Positions 47,194-59,544 of a stretch of 64,000 nt of DNA are shown piece by piece (the first letter of the stretch is position 1; the number at the start of each line of letters is the position of its first letter). Origin of the DNA: Rheum nobile (taxonomy: Eukaryota; Streptophyta; Magnoliopsida; Caryophyllales; Polygonaceae); NCBI GenBank assembly GCA_027886185.1, contig WOAB01000858.1, positions 620,001-684,000 of the forward strand, read 5' to 3'. Made by a program: the position numbers and the translations under genes. The notes beneath the pieces are model-generated. The model was given only the letters and a program-made list of their open reading frames with translations, had not been told where the DNA came from and searched no databases.

Positions 47194-48195
47194 TTATTCT
47201 TCATCTTCTTCTTCAACAGGTTCCTCTTCCTCTTCTTCTACATCTTCTTGTACTTCTTCTTGTACTTCTTCTTCTTCTTCTTGTACTTCTTCTTCTCCAT
47301 CTGACAAATTAATCAAAACCTGCCTCCCATTCAAGTGTTGCCAAGGTAGACGATTAATCTTTGCAAATTCATCCAATAGACTCCAAAGTTTAAGTCTGGA
47401 TATTTCATCTCCCATATCGTAAATACACTGTAGTTGCCACGATAACACACATTTACTACTAAATTTCAAAATATACTCTCTGCCTTCACCTTCAATCCAT
47501 ATATTTACATCACTATTGCACCATGTAATGTAATTATGTTCTTCATTGGACAATGAATCGATACGTAAATAACGATCATGCCCATATTGTAGAAACATTT
47601 CTTCCAGACGAGTTTCATTCAATTCAGCATGTGTAAGAACAATAATCGTAGGATTATAGGATGCAAAAGTCAAATGAAAACTTTCCTCTTGAGTTGGACC
47701 AAAATATCCTACGACATTCCTCACTGCATAGTTCAGCTGTTTGTTTGGGAACAAAATAGAATCTCTCTCGTATATGAAGGGATAATATCGATTATTAACT
47801 TCGTCTAAAGCATGTTTAAACCTGTAATAAAATATATAAATAAATAACAGTTATATATATACAAAACTGTGTTGTAAAATAATGAATTTTGAGACGAATA
47901 ATCTATTCATACTATATTAAAACATTGTCTTACATTTACCATGATTCCAAAAAACTGTATAAATATAAAACCCATCTTACATTTACCTTTCTGTTACATT
48001 AGCAAGACCAATTGGCATAGAAATTGAACATTTGATGTACTTCACATCGTCTGATAGATCGATCGGTAACAAAAGTCGCATGTTAAAGTCATTAGCAATA
48101 GGTGGAAATCTGAAAAAGTGGCTTTCGGGTACAAGATCTGAAAGAAAAATCAAATCAGTATGAAGTGAGATATCATGAGCAATAGGATGAACCAT
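47194..48195 (-). CDS. Unknown 278-aa protein of the Helitron, acidic C-terminus
   Basis: Two exons (47987-48195 and 47194-47821) join in phase at canonical GT-AG sites, giving an unbroken 278-aa protein. The first exon begins MVHPIAHDISLHTDLIFL. The second contains NNRYYPFIYERDSILFPNKQ, a hydrophobic beta-rich looking middle, and a final stretch of about 35 residues that is almost all Glu, Val, Gln and Asp (47194-47300, a decayed TTC repeat on the + strand). I do not recognise the family. It lies between the RPA70-like gene and the helicase remnant on the same strand, so it may be an accessory Helitron gene or a captured host gene. That it stays open over two exons while its neighbours are broken is noteworthy. 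Confidence 0.55.
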
Positions 48196-48359
48196 GATGG
48201 CTTATTAGAGAGAATATGCAAACAAAATATGTGATTCTGAAGGTGATGTGTAAAACAAAATAAGCACCTATATTTATAGTGTAGTCGTGAGTTTTAGACT
48301 ATTAAGAATTTATTACATACAACATATTTATTTAGAGAACTAATTTGATTCTATCAAAT

Positions 48360-49935
48360 TAAAAGATATACTATAATAATTATATACTTTCTGTAAACTT
48401 TTTTGGGATGAAATAAAATATAACGTGACATATTGGGAAAATGTATATATATGACAACAATAATATTTCCATATAATTACCTGACTTAAAAACATTATTA
48501 CAAATCAGATGTTAAAGAGTGAAACTTAATAGTAAACCCTAAATCCTAAACCACTAAATTTCATATCACATTCATTATAAAAATTGTGTTTTTCAAATTT
48601 AATTTATTGAATCTGTGTTATTATAGTATAGTAAATTTCATAACTCTTTGGTAATAATTAAATTGTAAAAAAATCATAACTGATTGTTAAAGAACAAATT
48701 AAAGATATGATACATAAGAACCATAACATAAATAAAGTGTTCATTAATAATATTTAATATAAACACTCTTCTTCATAAATAAAGTGTTCATACTATAATA
48801 ATTGTATACGGTTTGTCAATCAGATGACTTGAAAATATCTAAACCCTTATGTTACATTAATGTATTAACCGAACTAAAATATCTAAACCCTAAACACCAA
48901 ACCTAAAACCTAAATCCTAAACCCTACAACCCTAAGCCTTAAACTCTAAACCCTCAACCCTAACACACAAACCCTAGATACTAAGTATAAACCCTAATAT
49001 TAAACCCTATATATTAAGTATAAAACTTAATATTGACCCTAAACCCTAAATACTAAAAAACAAACTAATATACTAATTTAAACGATAAAACCTAAGCCCT
49101 AAACCCTAAACCCTAAACCCTAACCCCTATTAAGTATAAAACTTAATCTTAAACCTAAGCCCTAAGCCCTAAGCCCTATGCCCTAAACCCTAACCCCTAT
49201 TAAGTATAAAACTTAATCTTAAACCTAAACCCTAAACCCCTATACCCTAAACCCTAAGAACCTAAGCCCTAACCCCTAAACCTTAAACCCTATAACACAA
49301 CCCCTCAATACTTAGTATAAAACCTAATAATAAACCATATATATTAAGTATAAAACTTAATATATAAATTTAAACCCTAAACCCTATACTCTAAACTCTA
49401 AGCAATAAGCCTTAAACCCTAACCCCTAAATCCTAAACCCTTAACCCTACAACCCTAAACCTTTGAGTCTAGTTTAGGGTGTAAGTATAAAAACTATTCA
49501 CATGCATGTTCATAATCTAGATTGTTCGTTTGTTGATTCTTTTATCGTGCTTAATTACTTCATGTAATATTAACATGATTTTTTTTGCATATCAGGATAT
49601 GAGGATATATGCACTTGGCCTTTGGAATGCACATTGAAGAAAGAAGTTTTGGTGTTCTCCCTGAAATCATAAAGGTAATGTTATTAGTATATGAATCATA
49701 CATAAACAGACATGTCATTGAGAGGGTATTAGTTAGTTTTATAGACACATGTAGGGAAAATGTATACTTTGACATATACTTTAAAAAATCGTAGTACATA
49801 TATGAAGATTGAAAAGATATACTATAAATTTATATACAGTTTTTAAACTTTTCAGGGATGAAATCAATTTTAAGGAGACATATTGGCAAAATGTATATAA
49901 AAATATACTATATATTTCCATGTTTTTAGCTGACT
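48360..49935. repeat. Diverged direct repeat flanking a degenerate telomere-like tract
   Basis: Two related segments (48360-48490 and 49806-49935) share aaaagatatactataa, gggatgaaat and gacatattggsaaaatgtata in order. Between them, 48535-49475 is filled with degenerate CCCTAAA units, many in short perfect runs (for example 49087-49125), mixed with taagtataaaactta phrases. It is interstitial telomere-like sequence, probably grown by slippage or unequal exchange. Confidence 0.8.
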
Positions 49936-50640
49936 TGAAAAAAGTAATAGAAAGAAGACGTAATATTCCTAATGCAGCATATTATGTAATATTTTATCAG
50001 ATTACTTTAATACATGTATTCATTAAAGAAAATATACAAACAACCCTAAGTTCTTTCTTATTTACACGTACAGACTAACACGTACACCCTAAAAATGTAT
50101 AATAAATGTAAGAACAGACTGTTAAAACACCATAAGCATATTCTGCAGAGTATGTTCGCTGCAGAGTATGCTCTGAGAGGGTGTTAAGAGTAACCGCTCT
50201 TCTAATACCATCTCCAAGCATATTCTGCAGCGAGTTGTTTCAGCCTACTAATTTTTTGTGAATACTTATGTAACGTTCAAGAAAACATTGTAATGTTTCA
50301 GCGTAAAAAAGTGTTTCTTTTTATTAAATTTCATTTATGATTTTTAATAATCAAAGTGTATAGACAATCAGAACTGAATGTTAATACTAAAATTGCATAA
50401 CTGATTGTTAATCAACAAATTTAATACCTTAGTTATTTATGATACTGAATTGAATTTCATTCAATGGTTTAGCAAAAAACGCAATAACCACACAAAAGTA
50501 TAACATGATGAAAGCAAAAATCGACCATATAAATTTCATTCAATGGTTTAGCAACATGATACCAATATAAAAACTGAAACAAAACACACATGAATTCTCT
50601 GAAAAACTAAATAGTGTACTGGCTCAAATAATAGAAAAAA
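49490..50640. other. Helitron interior, no gene defined
   Basis: There is one exon-like + strand block (49609-49675, MHLAFGMHIEERSFGVLPEI before a GT) and a short repeated motif (gcatattctgcag, 50138 and 50218). Otherwise AT-rich and unrecognised. Confidence 0.4.
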
Positions 50641-50649
50641 CAATCTCAT

Positions 50650-53218
50650 TTAGTCCAACTTTTCCTTCTTCACTTTCTTTAGAGTAACCCTCTTCTTCGT
50701 GGTTGATCCATCGCCATGATTCGTAATACGACTATCTTCAGATTTAGTACTCTCCTCCTCAGATTTTCTATTTTCCTCATCATCATTTTTTATATAGTCA
50801 CGCTTACGGGGTGTCGCCATTTCATTTGATGACACTTTTGACACCACATCATTCTCTACATCGAGTGATTCCTGATTTTCCTATAATAAGCAAAAAAACT
50901 TGATCAATTCAAGTACCCAAATCTAAAAATTAAAACAAATAAAATAAAATGAAGAATACATACCTCTGATTCTAAACTGAATTGTTCAAACTTTTCAATC
51001 AAAGTCAAATCATCGATCATGTTTGTTACTGTGTATGCCGTTGCTGATGGAAGTCTACTAATATTAAAATGGGAAATGAGAACCCTAAACAACATTTTTT
51101 TATTTAACAAAACATTTAGATCGTCTGGGATGATACTAATGTCTTCATCCTGAAAATAAAAAATGAACAAAAATGAATTTACGAAATAAGAATCATTATG
51201 CACGTAACACTTCACATTTTATATACTTAATTTAAGACCCAATAATTTACCTTATCTCTTGACTCAATAATGCTTGTAACTGATTTCTTCAAAAACTGAG
51301 TAACTTCTCTATCAAATATAGTCAATTGAGCAGTCCCAGATCCATCAATAACATTAACTTGAACACAAAATCTGCACAGAAAAAAAAACAAATTTAAATA
51401 ACTCATTAAACAAAAAACAGTAAAAATCATTTATGGTAAATTAATTACCTAGGAATTGCATAGTTCACAAATGCATCACATTTCTTGCACCAAAACTCTC
51501 CTTCTTGTGCTTACACTTTGCTTTTACACCGTTTGCATGAATTGTAGTACCATCCATATGAATCTTCAATATGGTCAATGGTGGCAAGAACAATAGCTTG
51601 TAGAACCTTTAGGAATTATCAGTATAATAATAAATAAATAATCTGAAAAGTAAATCTTTAAAATTAAATGTTCAGTAATTTAACAACTCATAAATAATCT
51701 GAAAAACTAAATATTTACATATAACATGTTTAGAAACTCAACTATTCTTAACTTACCGTTCCACGCTCATGAATATGTCCATAAAGTTCATCCAAGGTTT
51801 TTCTTGCACTCACATCCAAGAAAATATCAACAGAAGAATATGATCGCTCACTTGATAGTTGTACACAACTATTACCACCTTTTGAAGCAGATTGTTTTGA
51901 TATACTAAAGTTTAAGAAACAATATAGTAAATTATTTACAATTAATATAACCAAATATCTAAAAAGAAACAATTTGAGAAACAGTATGCTGAACAATATA
52001 ATAGATTATTTACAATTAATATAAACAGATATTTAAAATAAAATATCAGAATAAACCTTTTGAACCATAATGTTTTGATACACTAAAATTTTACATATAT
52101 ATACTTATATTATTTACAATTAATATAAAGAGATATGTAAAAAGAAAAATCAGAATATACCTTTCCTTGAATTTTGAAATCTCGCTAATACTTTCATCGT
52201 CAAAATACACCCTTGTGCCATAATATCCATTTGACACATTAGGTGAATTCTTCCATTTCCCAAGCTTCGCGAACTGAACTATAACAACGACCGTATTTTG
52301 ATTTGATGCGCCAATAAATGGACGACATAAATCAGCAAAATCATCCCATAGAGTACAATTAATGATATTGTTCCTATAATATATAACCAATATAAAAATT
52401 AGAAATCATCATTTTTATAAACAGTAAATGTTTAATTTTTGTAATGACATAATAAATTAATAAAAAAGGATAAATAATTCATACCTTGCATCCATTAATT
52501 GCAAATTAATTCTCTTACCATCTTTGCCATTGCTTTTAGTAAAGGTCACTATTTGATCACCAATTCCAACCAATTCACCAATAACATCTACACATAAAAT
52601 GTACAATGTTAATGAAGAATATTAGACACATAAAAACAACATAGTTAAAGGATTTTAATATGAATATATTCAAAAACAACTTACCGTAAACATATCCTTT
52701 ATCCAATGACTCGTCGAGGATTTTTTTTCAAATTCAGTAAATTTGAATCCATGAACAGGAACAGAAATGGCCGAACATAGTTTAATGGTAGTGTTGCGAT
52801 AAAATATGATCTTATACTTGTGATCAGAAAACTTAAATGGTATATCATATAGGGCAACTCCGAAATTTGAAATCAAATAAGCACCTCCTTCTTTTAATAA
52901 AGATAAGCTAACCATAAAAGCTTCTTTAATGACTGCATGGATTTCGTCACCCTGAAAAATAATATCAAAGAATTCTAATCAACATATTTAAATTTAATTG
53001 CAAGATTAGGCACACAATTTTGTAAATACACAAAATAATCTATTAACGTATAAACTACTAATCAGTACCTTTTCTTCCATTAAAATTAGTTTAGTCGTTC
53101 CGTATTGAGTTGGATCGTCTTTCTTTGGAACTTTAAATAAACGGATTACACGAACCTTAAGTTCATGATTACCTCGAGTACCTGTAATATCCTTCACTTG
53201 TTGTATAATTTTTGACAT
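50650..53218 (-). pseudogene. RPA70-like single-stranded DNA-binding protein of the Helitron
   Basis: Nine exons with good GT-AG borders can be traced: 53069-53218, 52685-52951, 52485-52587, 52161-52373, 51757-51904, 51450-51606, 51251-51371, 50964-51149, 50650-50880 (about 525 codons). OB-fold signatures of replication protein A large subunit follow in order: GGAYLISNFGVA (DBD-A), NLQLMDARNNIINCTLWDDFA (DBD-B, split across exons), a C4 zinc ribbon CKRCKSK...CKKCDAF and AQLTIFDREVTQFLKKS (DBD-C), then a Lys/Glu-rich tail. Plant Helitrons often carry such a gene; the product is thought to coat single-stranded DNA during rolling-circle transposition. Breaks: a frameshift in an A-run near 52720-52730, and a stop inside the zinc ribbon near 51510. 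A duplicated exon start occurs near 52060-52090. Confidence 0.88.
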
Positions 53219-54485
53219 ATCTACAATACGGAATAAACAATATTCAGTATTTATATTAAAATGAACATAAAATCTGAATTACAACAAAAAAACTGAATTT
53301 ATGAAATGGAATCAGTTTTTAATACAACAAAATTGAAACCCTAACTGAAAACTACTTGGTATACTTTCTGCACCTACTTGGTATACCTTCAAATCGGTAT
53401 TTTATTTAAATGCACAGCATGGTATTTAATAAAGGACGAAAGCAACTGTTTTTACCTTGTATATGATTTCTGGATTTACTGGAAAAACACTGAAACAAAC
53501 AAAATACCTCTATATCAGTATATATATATATATATATCAACATATACATTCAATATCAGTAGATGACATGCTCTAGCTTTATTAACTACTGAATTCTTTG
53601 ATAAAATGGTGTGCTACAGACTATTAAGAAAAACAGAATACGTATTCATTTACTCATACCTGGAGGCTGAACAACCGAAAGTAGTATAGGGGATGTAGTT
53701 TTTATAGCATGTAAAAGCTTTCAATTTATAGTCCAATATTGTGTTGAAAGGAAAGGAATATTAGGGTTTTAAATTTTTGGAAATATCGTTTGGCTGCTAT
53801 ATATATATATTACAGGTAAGTGAATATATTGCAATTGCAATTACCATTTTGAATTTATTGTGTATTCACATATGTGCTTGGGGTATTCTGCAAGCTTATT
53901 CAAATGTAAGGTCACATATATTATTGTCTTCAAATATTTGCAGGTAAGTGAATATATTGCAATTACCATTTTCAATTTATTGTGAAGATACTGCAGGTTC
54001 ATAATATTGTATAATGGTTGTTCAAAATGAATTTGCATTACAATTATGGACATGTTCTGATTTGCAGAATACGATTTGAGCCAATATTTGAAGGTTTGAT
54101 ATTATCTTGAATCAAAAAGTGCCAAAAAAATTATGGAGATACTGCAGGTTCATAATATTGTCGGTAAAATCAATCTTCATTATAATTATAGACAGGTTCA
54201 GATTTGCTTAATGCGTTTTGGCCAAATTTAAATTCTGGTTTATGGTTTGGTTTGTTGAACAATTTAATTTATGGTTCTATGTTTGGTCATAGTTAATTTC
54301 AGTTTCATTTATAATTTGTATACCAGAGAAATTTCTTTATGGGCGGGTTTTGTTCATTTGTTGTGTTTTCTGGGCATTTCAATTTATGGCTTGGTTTGTG
54401 GGCATCTCAATTTATGGCTTGGTTTCTGGGCATTTAATTTATGTTTTATGTTAATTTTGTTTGTTTATACCGACAAATTTGGTGA
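53219..54485. other. Region upstream of the RPA70-like gene with subrepeats
   Basis: Short direct repeats are present: caggtaagtgaatatattgc (53813 and 53940), atactgcaggttcataatat (53987 and 54138) and aatttatggcttggttt (54380 and 54409). No other coding sequence is recognised. The promoter of the RPA70-like gene should lie here. Confidence 0.5.
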
Positions 54486-54490
54486 ATGTG

Positions 54491-55838
54491 TGACGGGGCT
54501 AAAAGTGCGCAATGCAAGTATCGTTGATTAGCCTTATCAAAGTAAAAAGTCCTAATAGACCTACTAGACAGATGTATAGTAAGCAAGTAAGGGTCGAACC
54601 CACAGGGAAGATCTGATGCAGTATGAAATCGTGAATGACAAGTAACAAGCAATGGGGGGTTTAGTTATCAAGAAAGAACAAAGCAAGCAAAGCAAACAAG
54701 TTTGGTTGAGTAGAGAAAATATAATGGGGAAAGTAGTCCTACTAGAGCGAGATCCACAATACAGAGATATAATTTGATCACAGAAATCTATTAAATCCAA
54801 GTTCTTTTACTATCCTTATAGTTGTTTCCACCCTGATCTTAAGCACTATCGATTCTCACAGTTATCGATAGACTTATTACTATGCCAATGATAAAGCACT
54901 ACCGATTCTCACAGTTGTCGGTATACTTTACCACCAACAAAGCAATAGCAATACACACAAGGATATAGGATACATGCAAATAGAAAGACACCTTACTACT
55001 TAGCATGCAACTGATTCTCACTCACGATTGTACGCTCGGGACCCCTATACGCACAATCGTGTATGCTACTAGATATGCACTCAGAACCCCTATATGCAAT
55101 CCTAGCAATTGATAAAAAGTATTCAACCTAGTTGATGAGGCTAAGAAGAACAATAAGAAATCAATAATCAATATAACCAAGAGAATCAAACCAACATTTA
55201 TAAGGATAAGAACAAGGAATAGAAATCTCACAAACACATCAACTGTATTGCTTCAATCGTCTAGTAGAACAAAGGGACGTTAGTTCTCCATTCAAACGAG
55301 AATGAAAACTAAGGGAAAAATAACGTCTGATGTAAAGCGAAGTTGTTTTTGCCTCCTTCTCTTAACCTAGAAAAAGGGCTTAAAGAGTCTTAAGAAAACT
55401 AGGTTAAACTAATGTAAACAATAAAGGAAACATAATAATAAAATAACAAAGTCTGAACGAAAGAAAAGGAAATAACTGTCTCTGAGTGCGCGGCATTTAA
55501 CACGGCCACCGCGGGGCATCAGGCTCCCACCGCGGGGCTTCAAGCTTCTCTGGGAGTCACCGTCGGGTCGCAGTGAGGATCACCGCGGGGCGGTGAACTC
55601 GCTCACTCTCTTCTTCTCTTCTCTTCCTCTCTTATGCTGCTCTTCATTGCTACCAACTGTTGGTAGTCTTCTCCAAGTATGCTCCAGCAGATCCATCTGC
55701 ATCTAAGCTGCAAATCCTGGGATATCTTCACTTCTTTCCACAATGTCGGGACTATAGACTTAGCCTTACAAATACTCATAAACTCCTCCAAATCATGCTA
55801 ATAATTGTTAGTAAAGGTGTATGAAATAACACCTATCA
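54491..55838 (-). mobile_element. Solo LTR, Athila-type, minus orientation
   Basis: On the minus strand it runs TGATAGGTG...CCCCGTCA (1348 bp) with a perfect target duplication atgtg (54486-54490 and 55839-55843). The 3' part contains the ctgtgggttcgacc phrase typical of Athila LTR ends and similar to the element at 2694. GC-rich motifs (CACCGCGGGGC) cluster at 55503-55600. It is a remnant of LTR-LTR recombination, and a related LTR starts at 63629. Confidence 0.9.
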
Positions 55839-55843
55839 ATGTG

Positions 55844-56272
55844 CGTAGTTTCTATTATTTTGCTTATGATTTAAAATTTATAATGGTTTGTATAGATCAT
55901 ATACTGCACAATTCTGCTATTTTTATTGATTGCAAATTATTCATGCTTATATTTGATATTATATGCAAAATTCAGAAATATATCGGATTATAATAGTTTA
56001 TATTTGGAAAGATTTGCAATAAAAAAATTAGGTTTGAACATTAATTGCATAATTTTTAGAAAGCTTTACAATCTACCAAAATCAAAATCGAACGAAGAAA
56101 ATCAAGTTAAATAAGGCCAAAACGATGGATTATACTAAACTACCAAATGAAGTAACAAAATGACACGTGTACCACGAAATTCTGCGACGACACGTGGCAG
56201 CGAGAATTCCGGATGCATTCTCGGGGCACGTGCAGTGCAGCCGTGATTCTGCTTTAGTTATTATATAGTAGA
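55844..56272 (-). other. Helitron 5' terminus
   Basis: On the minus strand TCTACTATATAATAACTAAA starts at 56272 after a host A, followed by GCAGAATCACGG and several CACGTG-containing palindromes (CACGTGCC, GCCACGTGTC, ACACGTGTC). The AAAGCAGAAT box matches the two other termini at 10159 and 10948. Confidence 0.8.
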
Positions 56273-58518
56273 TTTGTAGGATGTTTAGAGATCTATCAAA
56301 GCCCTATAAATACCCTTTCAGCCATGGATTAAATTCATCCAATTTTGAGAGTTAGGGTTTGGCGTTCTAGAAAAATTTCGTGAGCTTCCAAGGTAAAATT
56401 CTCCTTCGTTAGGGCCCTTTCAGTTATGATTCAAGTATCCAAATCTTCGTCTTGAAGTCACAAATCCAACGACACCAACCAAGAGCCAGTTGGTGGTCAG
56501 ACGAGTTCAAATCGAGCCTTTGAATGCACAGTTGTTCATCCGCAGTTTTGGGTAAATCTCCCATTTGTGTTTTTGGTATTTTTTTGGGGTTAATCTTGAT
56601 TAATTTGGCCAATTAAAATTACTTAGGGATAATTTGGGTTAATGTAATTTTAGGAGTGTTAAAATTTCATTAAACATATTTTTGGGTATTATCTTATATT
56701 ATGAATTGTTAAATTATAACATTTCATTTAAATAATATGTTGGGTTAGAAATTCATTAGAGTTGTAAATAAATTATTTGATTAATTTATTTATATTATGA
56801 TTATTTAGAATATACGACTAAAGTAATTTTTAGTATCTTATATCATGTAGCCTCGATAAAATATTTATTTAGACTTAAATAAATCTAATTAGAAACCAAG
56901 ACAAGTATCGTTCAAATTCTGTTATCGAATAAATTATCTAATTATATTTTCTTTTTGTGTGAATTCGGTACATCTCAAAATCGTCTTCAAATCAAGAATC
57001 CAGTTTGTTGGTCCAGATCGACTTTCTTCCGAATGACGTTACGCCGTTCAATCAACTTCTGAATCCGAGGCAAGTGGTGGTTCGCTCTTGCAATTTATTC
57101 CATATTCATCTTAATTGACAATGAGTCAATTGTGCTATTAAGTTGGGATAAATATCATTAATACTTTCGTTTGAGAACTTGTGTGTTAAATTGGTGTGTA
57201 AATGAACCTTATTTATAAGGTTGTATATTTGCTAGCAACAACCCTTATATATACATATAATATTGTAGGGCGCTAGATGAATTTTGGTGTGGATTTGGTG
57301 TGGACTTATTTTCTTAGTTAACTCGAGTATTCGTAGGAACGCTATTTACCATGCGATGTTTAGTTGTTTCCTTATAACTTGGTAATAGGAGGATTATTGG
57401 CCCAATACTTTTTGGTCATGAACTACCCTTATTCGAATATAAGTGGTGGTGCACTTAGCTAGTGCCGATATTCGGGATTCGTCCCATGATATATCTCGTT
57501 TAGAGATTGGTGTGGAGTAAAAGCTTTGACGTAAATGCACGTTTTGGAATTAAATAAGATAAGTGTCGTTTTGCACATAATTAATATACCTTTGGGCGAG
57601 AAACACAACGTGGAAACCGCTTTGTCTCTTGTCTAAAGTAAGTCCCTTTTCCAATCTGGATTCGCATTATGCGATGAGGTTGGTCGATGACCCATATATT
57701 CAATGAGTCGTATTCAAAACTTTGATGTGATAATTATAAACGTTCCCAAACAAATTCATTTAATTCTCATAAGACTCAATTCGTTGGAGTCTTCTCTTGA
57801 AGCATGTCTTTCCTTTTGTTTCAGTAGGAGTATAGTAGTCATATACCGTTTATCGAATTTTATTCGATAAACAAGGGAGTGACTATATACGACTACAAGA
57901 ACCATTCGATCTGTTTTTCACCCTTGCACAATCTTTCATTAGACTGACCAACCTTTTATTTTCTTTGCATGGTTGGCTGGTGTCATCTGTCCTAATGTCC
58001 TATACGGCACATCAGTGGTTGGTCTCAGACGACATTGAAGTAACAAATCGAAGACAAGGGCTTGCAGTTGAATATTTTGATTTAAAGTAATATTTTTAAA
58101 GTTGTCTAGTATTGATTTAACCTTCTTAAATAAATGTAATACTTAGATAAGTTAGTCATGTGTTTAAGGTTTATTTAAAAAGTCTTCCGTTGTATTGTAA
58201 TTTCGAGTTGTAAAACTTATCTCCTCAATTTACGAGGAAAGATTTAATAAAGGATAAGTATTTTGTTTCAAAAGTCTTTCGCTACTCTTTTATTAATTAA
58301 TGTTTATTTATTTATTTAAGCATAATTGTTCCGATTAAAGCTTAGGGTGACTTTGGACATTAAAGTCTGAGGTCACTGGCGTGTGGCACTACCGACGTAA
58401 GTCGGGGGTGTTACAAATGTGGCATTAGAGCAATGGTTTTAAGATTCTTGACATATTGTTAGGTTTGAGAATTTTCAAAATTATTTTCAAAACTATTTTC
58501 AGAGCAGTGGTTTTTAAA
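56273..58518 (+). repeat. LTR C, 3' part, with decayed primer site
   Basis: The piece begins just after the Helitron and contains a TATA box (ctataaatacc, 56304), a U5 with cgagtattcgtaggaacgct and ggttggctggtgtcat shared with Tekay A and B, and the terminal sequence gtcgggggtgttaca ending at 58413. Next, tggcattagagc (58419-58430) is a mutated tRNA-Met primer site, followed by about 90 bases of internal sequence very like that after the Tekay A 5' LTR. The internal coding region is absent. Confidence 0.85.
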
Positions 58519-59143
58519 GCCGACTTTGGGTTACGAGTGGACTTGGTCTGGTGGACGGTCGCTCGACCCAGAGGGCTGTCTTTGGGCTTGACGAGATCGT
58601 CAAGGGTTTAAGTAGGGGTGATTGTAACACCCCATATTTGTAATCCTTTATAAGGATTAGAGTGATACCCATGTTAACAAGAGTTCTTCCTTTTCATGGT
58701 TCAAGTGAGGAAAAAGAACTCTAAAGTTAAACATGCTAGGGCGGGAGTAGTACCAAAATGGGTGACCTCCTGGGAAGTCCCCGTGTTGGTATGGGATGGC
58801 GCTTCTAAGGCCTCGGGCCTTACAAATGGTATCATAGTCAACTCTAGGTTACGAGTAGACTTGGGTTGGATGGAGCTCACTCAACCCAGATGGTGGTCTT
58901 TGGGGCTTGACGAGGTCGTGAAGGGTTTAAGTGGGGGTGATTGTAACACCCCATATTTATAATCCTTTATAAGGATTAAAGTGCTATCCATGTCAACAAG
59001 AGCTTTTTCTTTTCATGGTTCAAGTGAGAACAAAGAACTCTGAAGTTAAGCGTGCTAGGGCGGGAGTAGTACAAAAATTGGTGACCTCTTGGGAAGTCTC
59101 CGGGTTAGCATGGGATGACGCTTCTAAGGCCTCGAGCCTTACA
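58519..59143 (+). mobile_element. Cassandra TRIM, plus orientation, with an extra internal segment (internal-LTR-internal-LTR)
   Basis: LTRs at 58623-58824 and 58942-59143 (202 bp each) contain the 5S rRNA-derived block (about 58715-58797 and 59033-59116). The internal region at 58825-58941 starts with the primer site TGGTATCATAG and ends with the purine tract gtttaagtgggggtga. A second copy of the internal region (58519-58622, ending gtttaagtaggggtgat) stands upstream of the first LTR, so a third LTR has been lost or never existed. The right flank atttt (59144-59148) matches the left flank of the Cassandra at 1219. Confidence 0.9.
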
Positions 59144-59278
59144 ATTTTCAGGCCCATCCAATCTACGTCCTAATCGAATTGCCCCTCTGAAGCTTGTTCC
59201 ACAGACCCACCATCTCTGAGAGGCTAATGAAGTGAGTAGTCGAATTTTCGGAATTCGAGATTGATTACAAGCCCCGCC
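59144..59278 (+). pseudogene. Tat RNase H, C-terminal fragment
   Basis: In frame from the ttt codon at 59146 it reads FQAHPIYVLIELPL, stop, then SLFHRPTISERLMK and VVEFSEFEIDYKPRP. This is the segment that follows CPYF in Tat RNase H, so it continues the sequence broken at 1218. Two stops are present. Confidence 0.85.
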
Positions 59279-59544
59279 CACTTAAACCCTTGACGACCTC
59301 GTCAAGGCCCAAAGACCACCCTCTGCGTCGAGCGAGCGTCCACGAGACCAAGCCCACTCGTAACCCAGAGTCAGCTCTGATACCATTTGTAATGCCCGAG
59401 CCTTAGAAGCGATATCCCATGCCAACCCGAGAACTTCCAGGAGGTCACCCATCCTGGTAATACTCCCGCCCTAGCACACTTAACTTTAGAGTTCTTTGTC
59501 CTCACTCTAATTCTTATAAAGGATTAAAAATATGGGGTTCAACA
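59279..59544 (-). mobile_element. Cassandra TRIM fragment, minus orientation (one LTR plus internal region)
   Basis: The internal region (59279-59387, with primer site complement gctctgatacca) joins one LTR (59388-59544) containing the 5S-derived block (about 59418-59500). The other LTR is absent and the retained one is shortened to 157 bp. About 200 Tat codons are missing around it, so the insertion was accompanied or followed by a deletion. Confidence 0.85.

Noticed and set aside
47153..47422. Ser-rich + strand ORF
   Set aside because: Antisense of the acidic tail of the two-exon minus-strand gene, which has canonical splice sites and a longer open frame.
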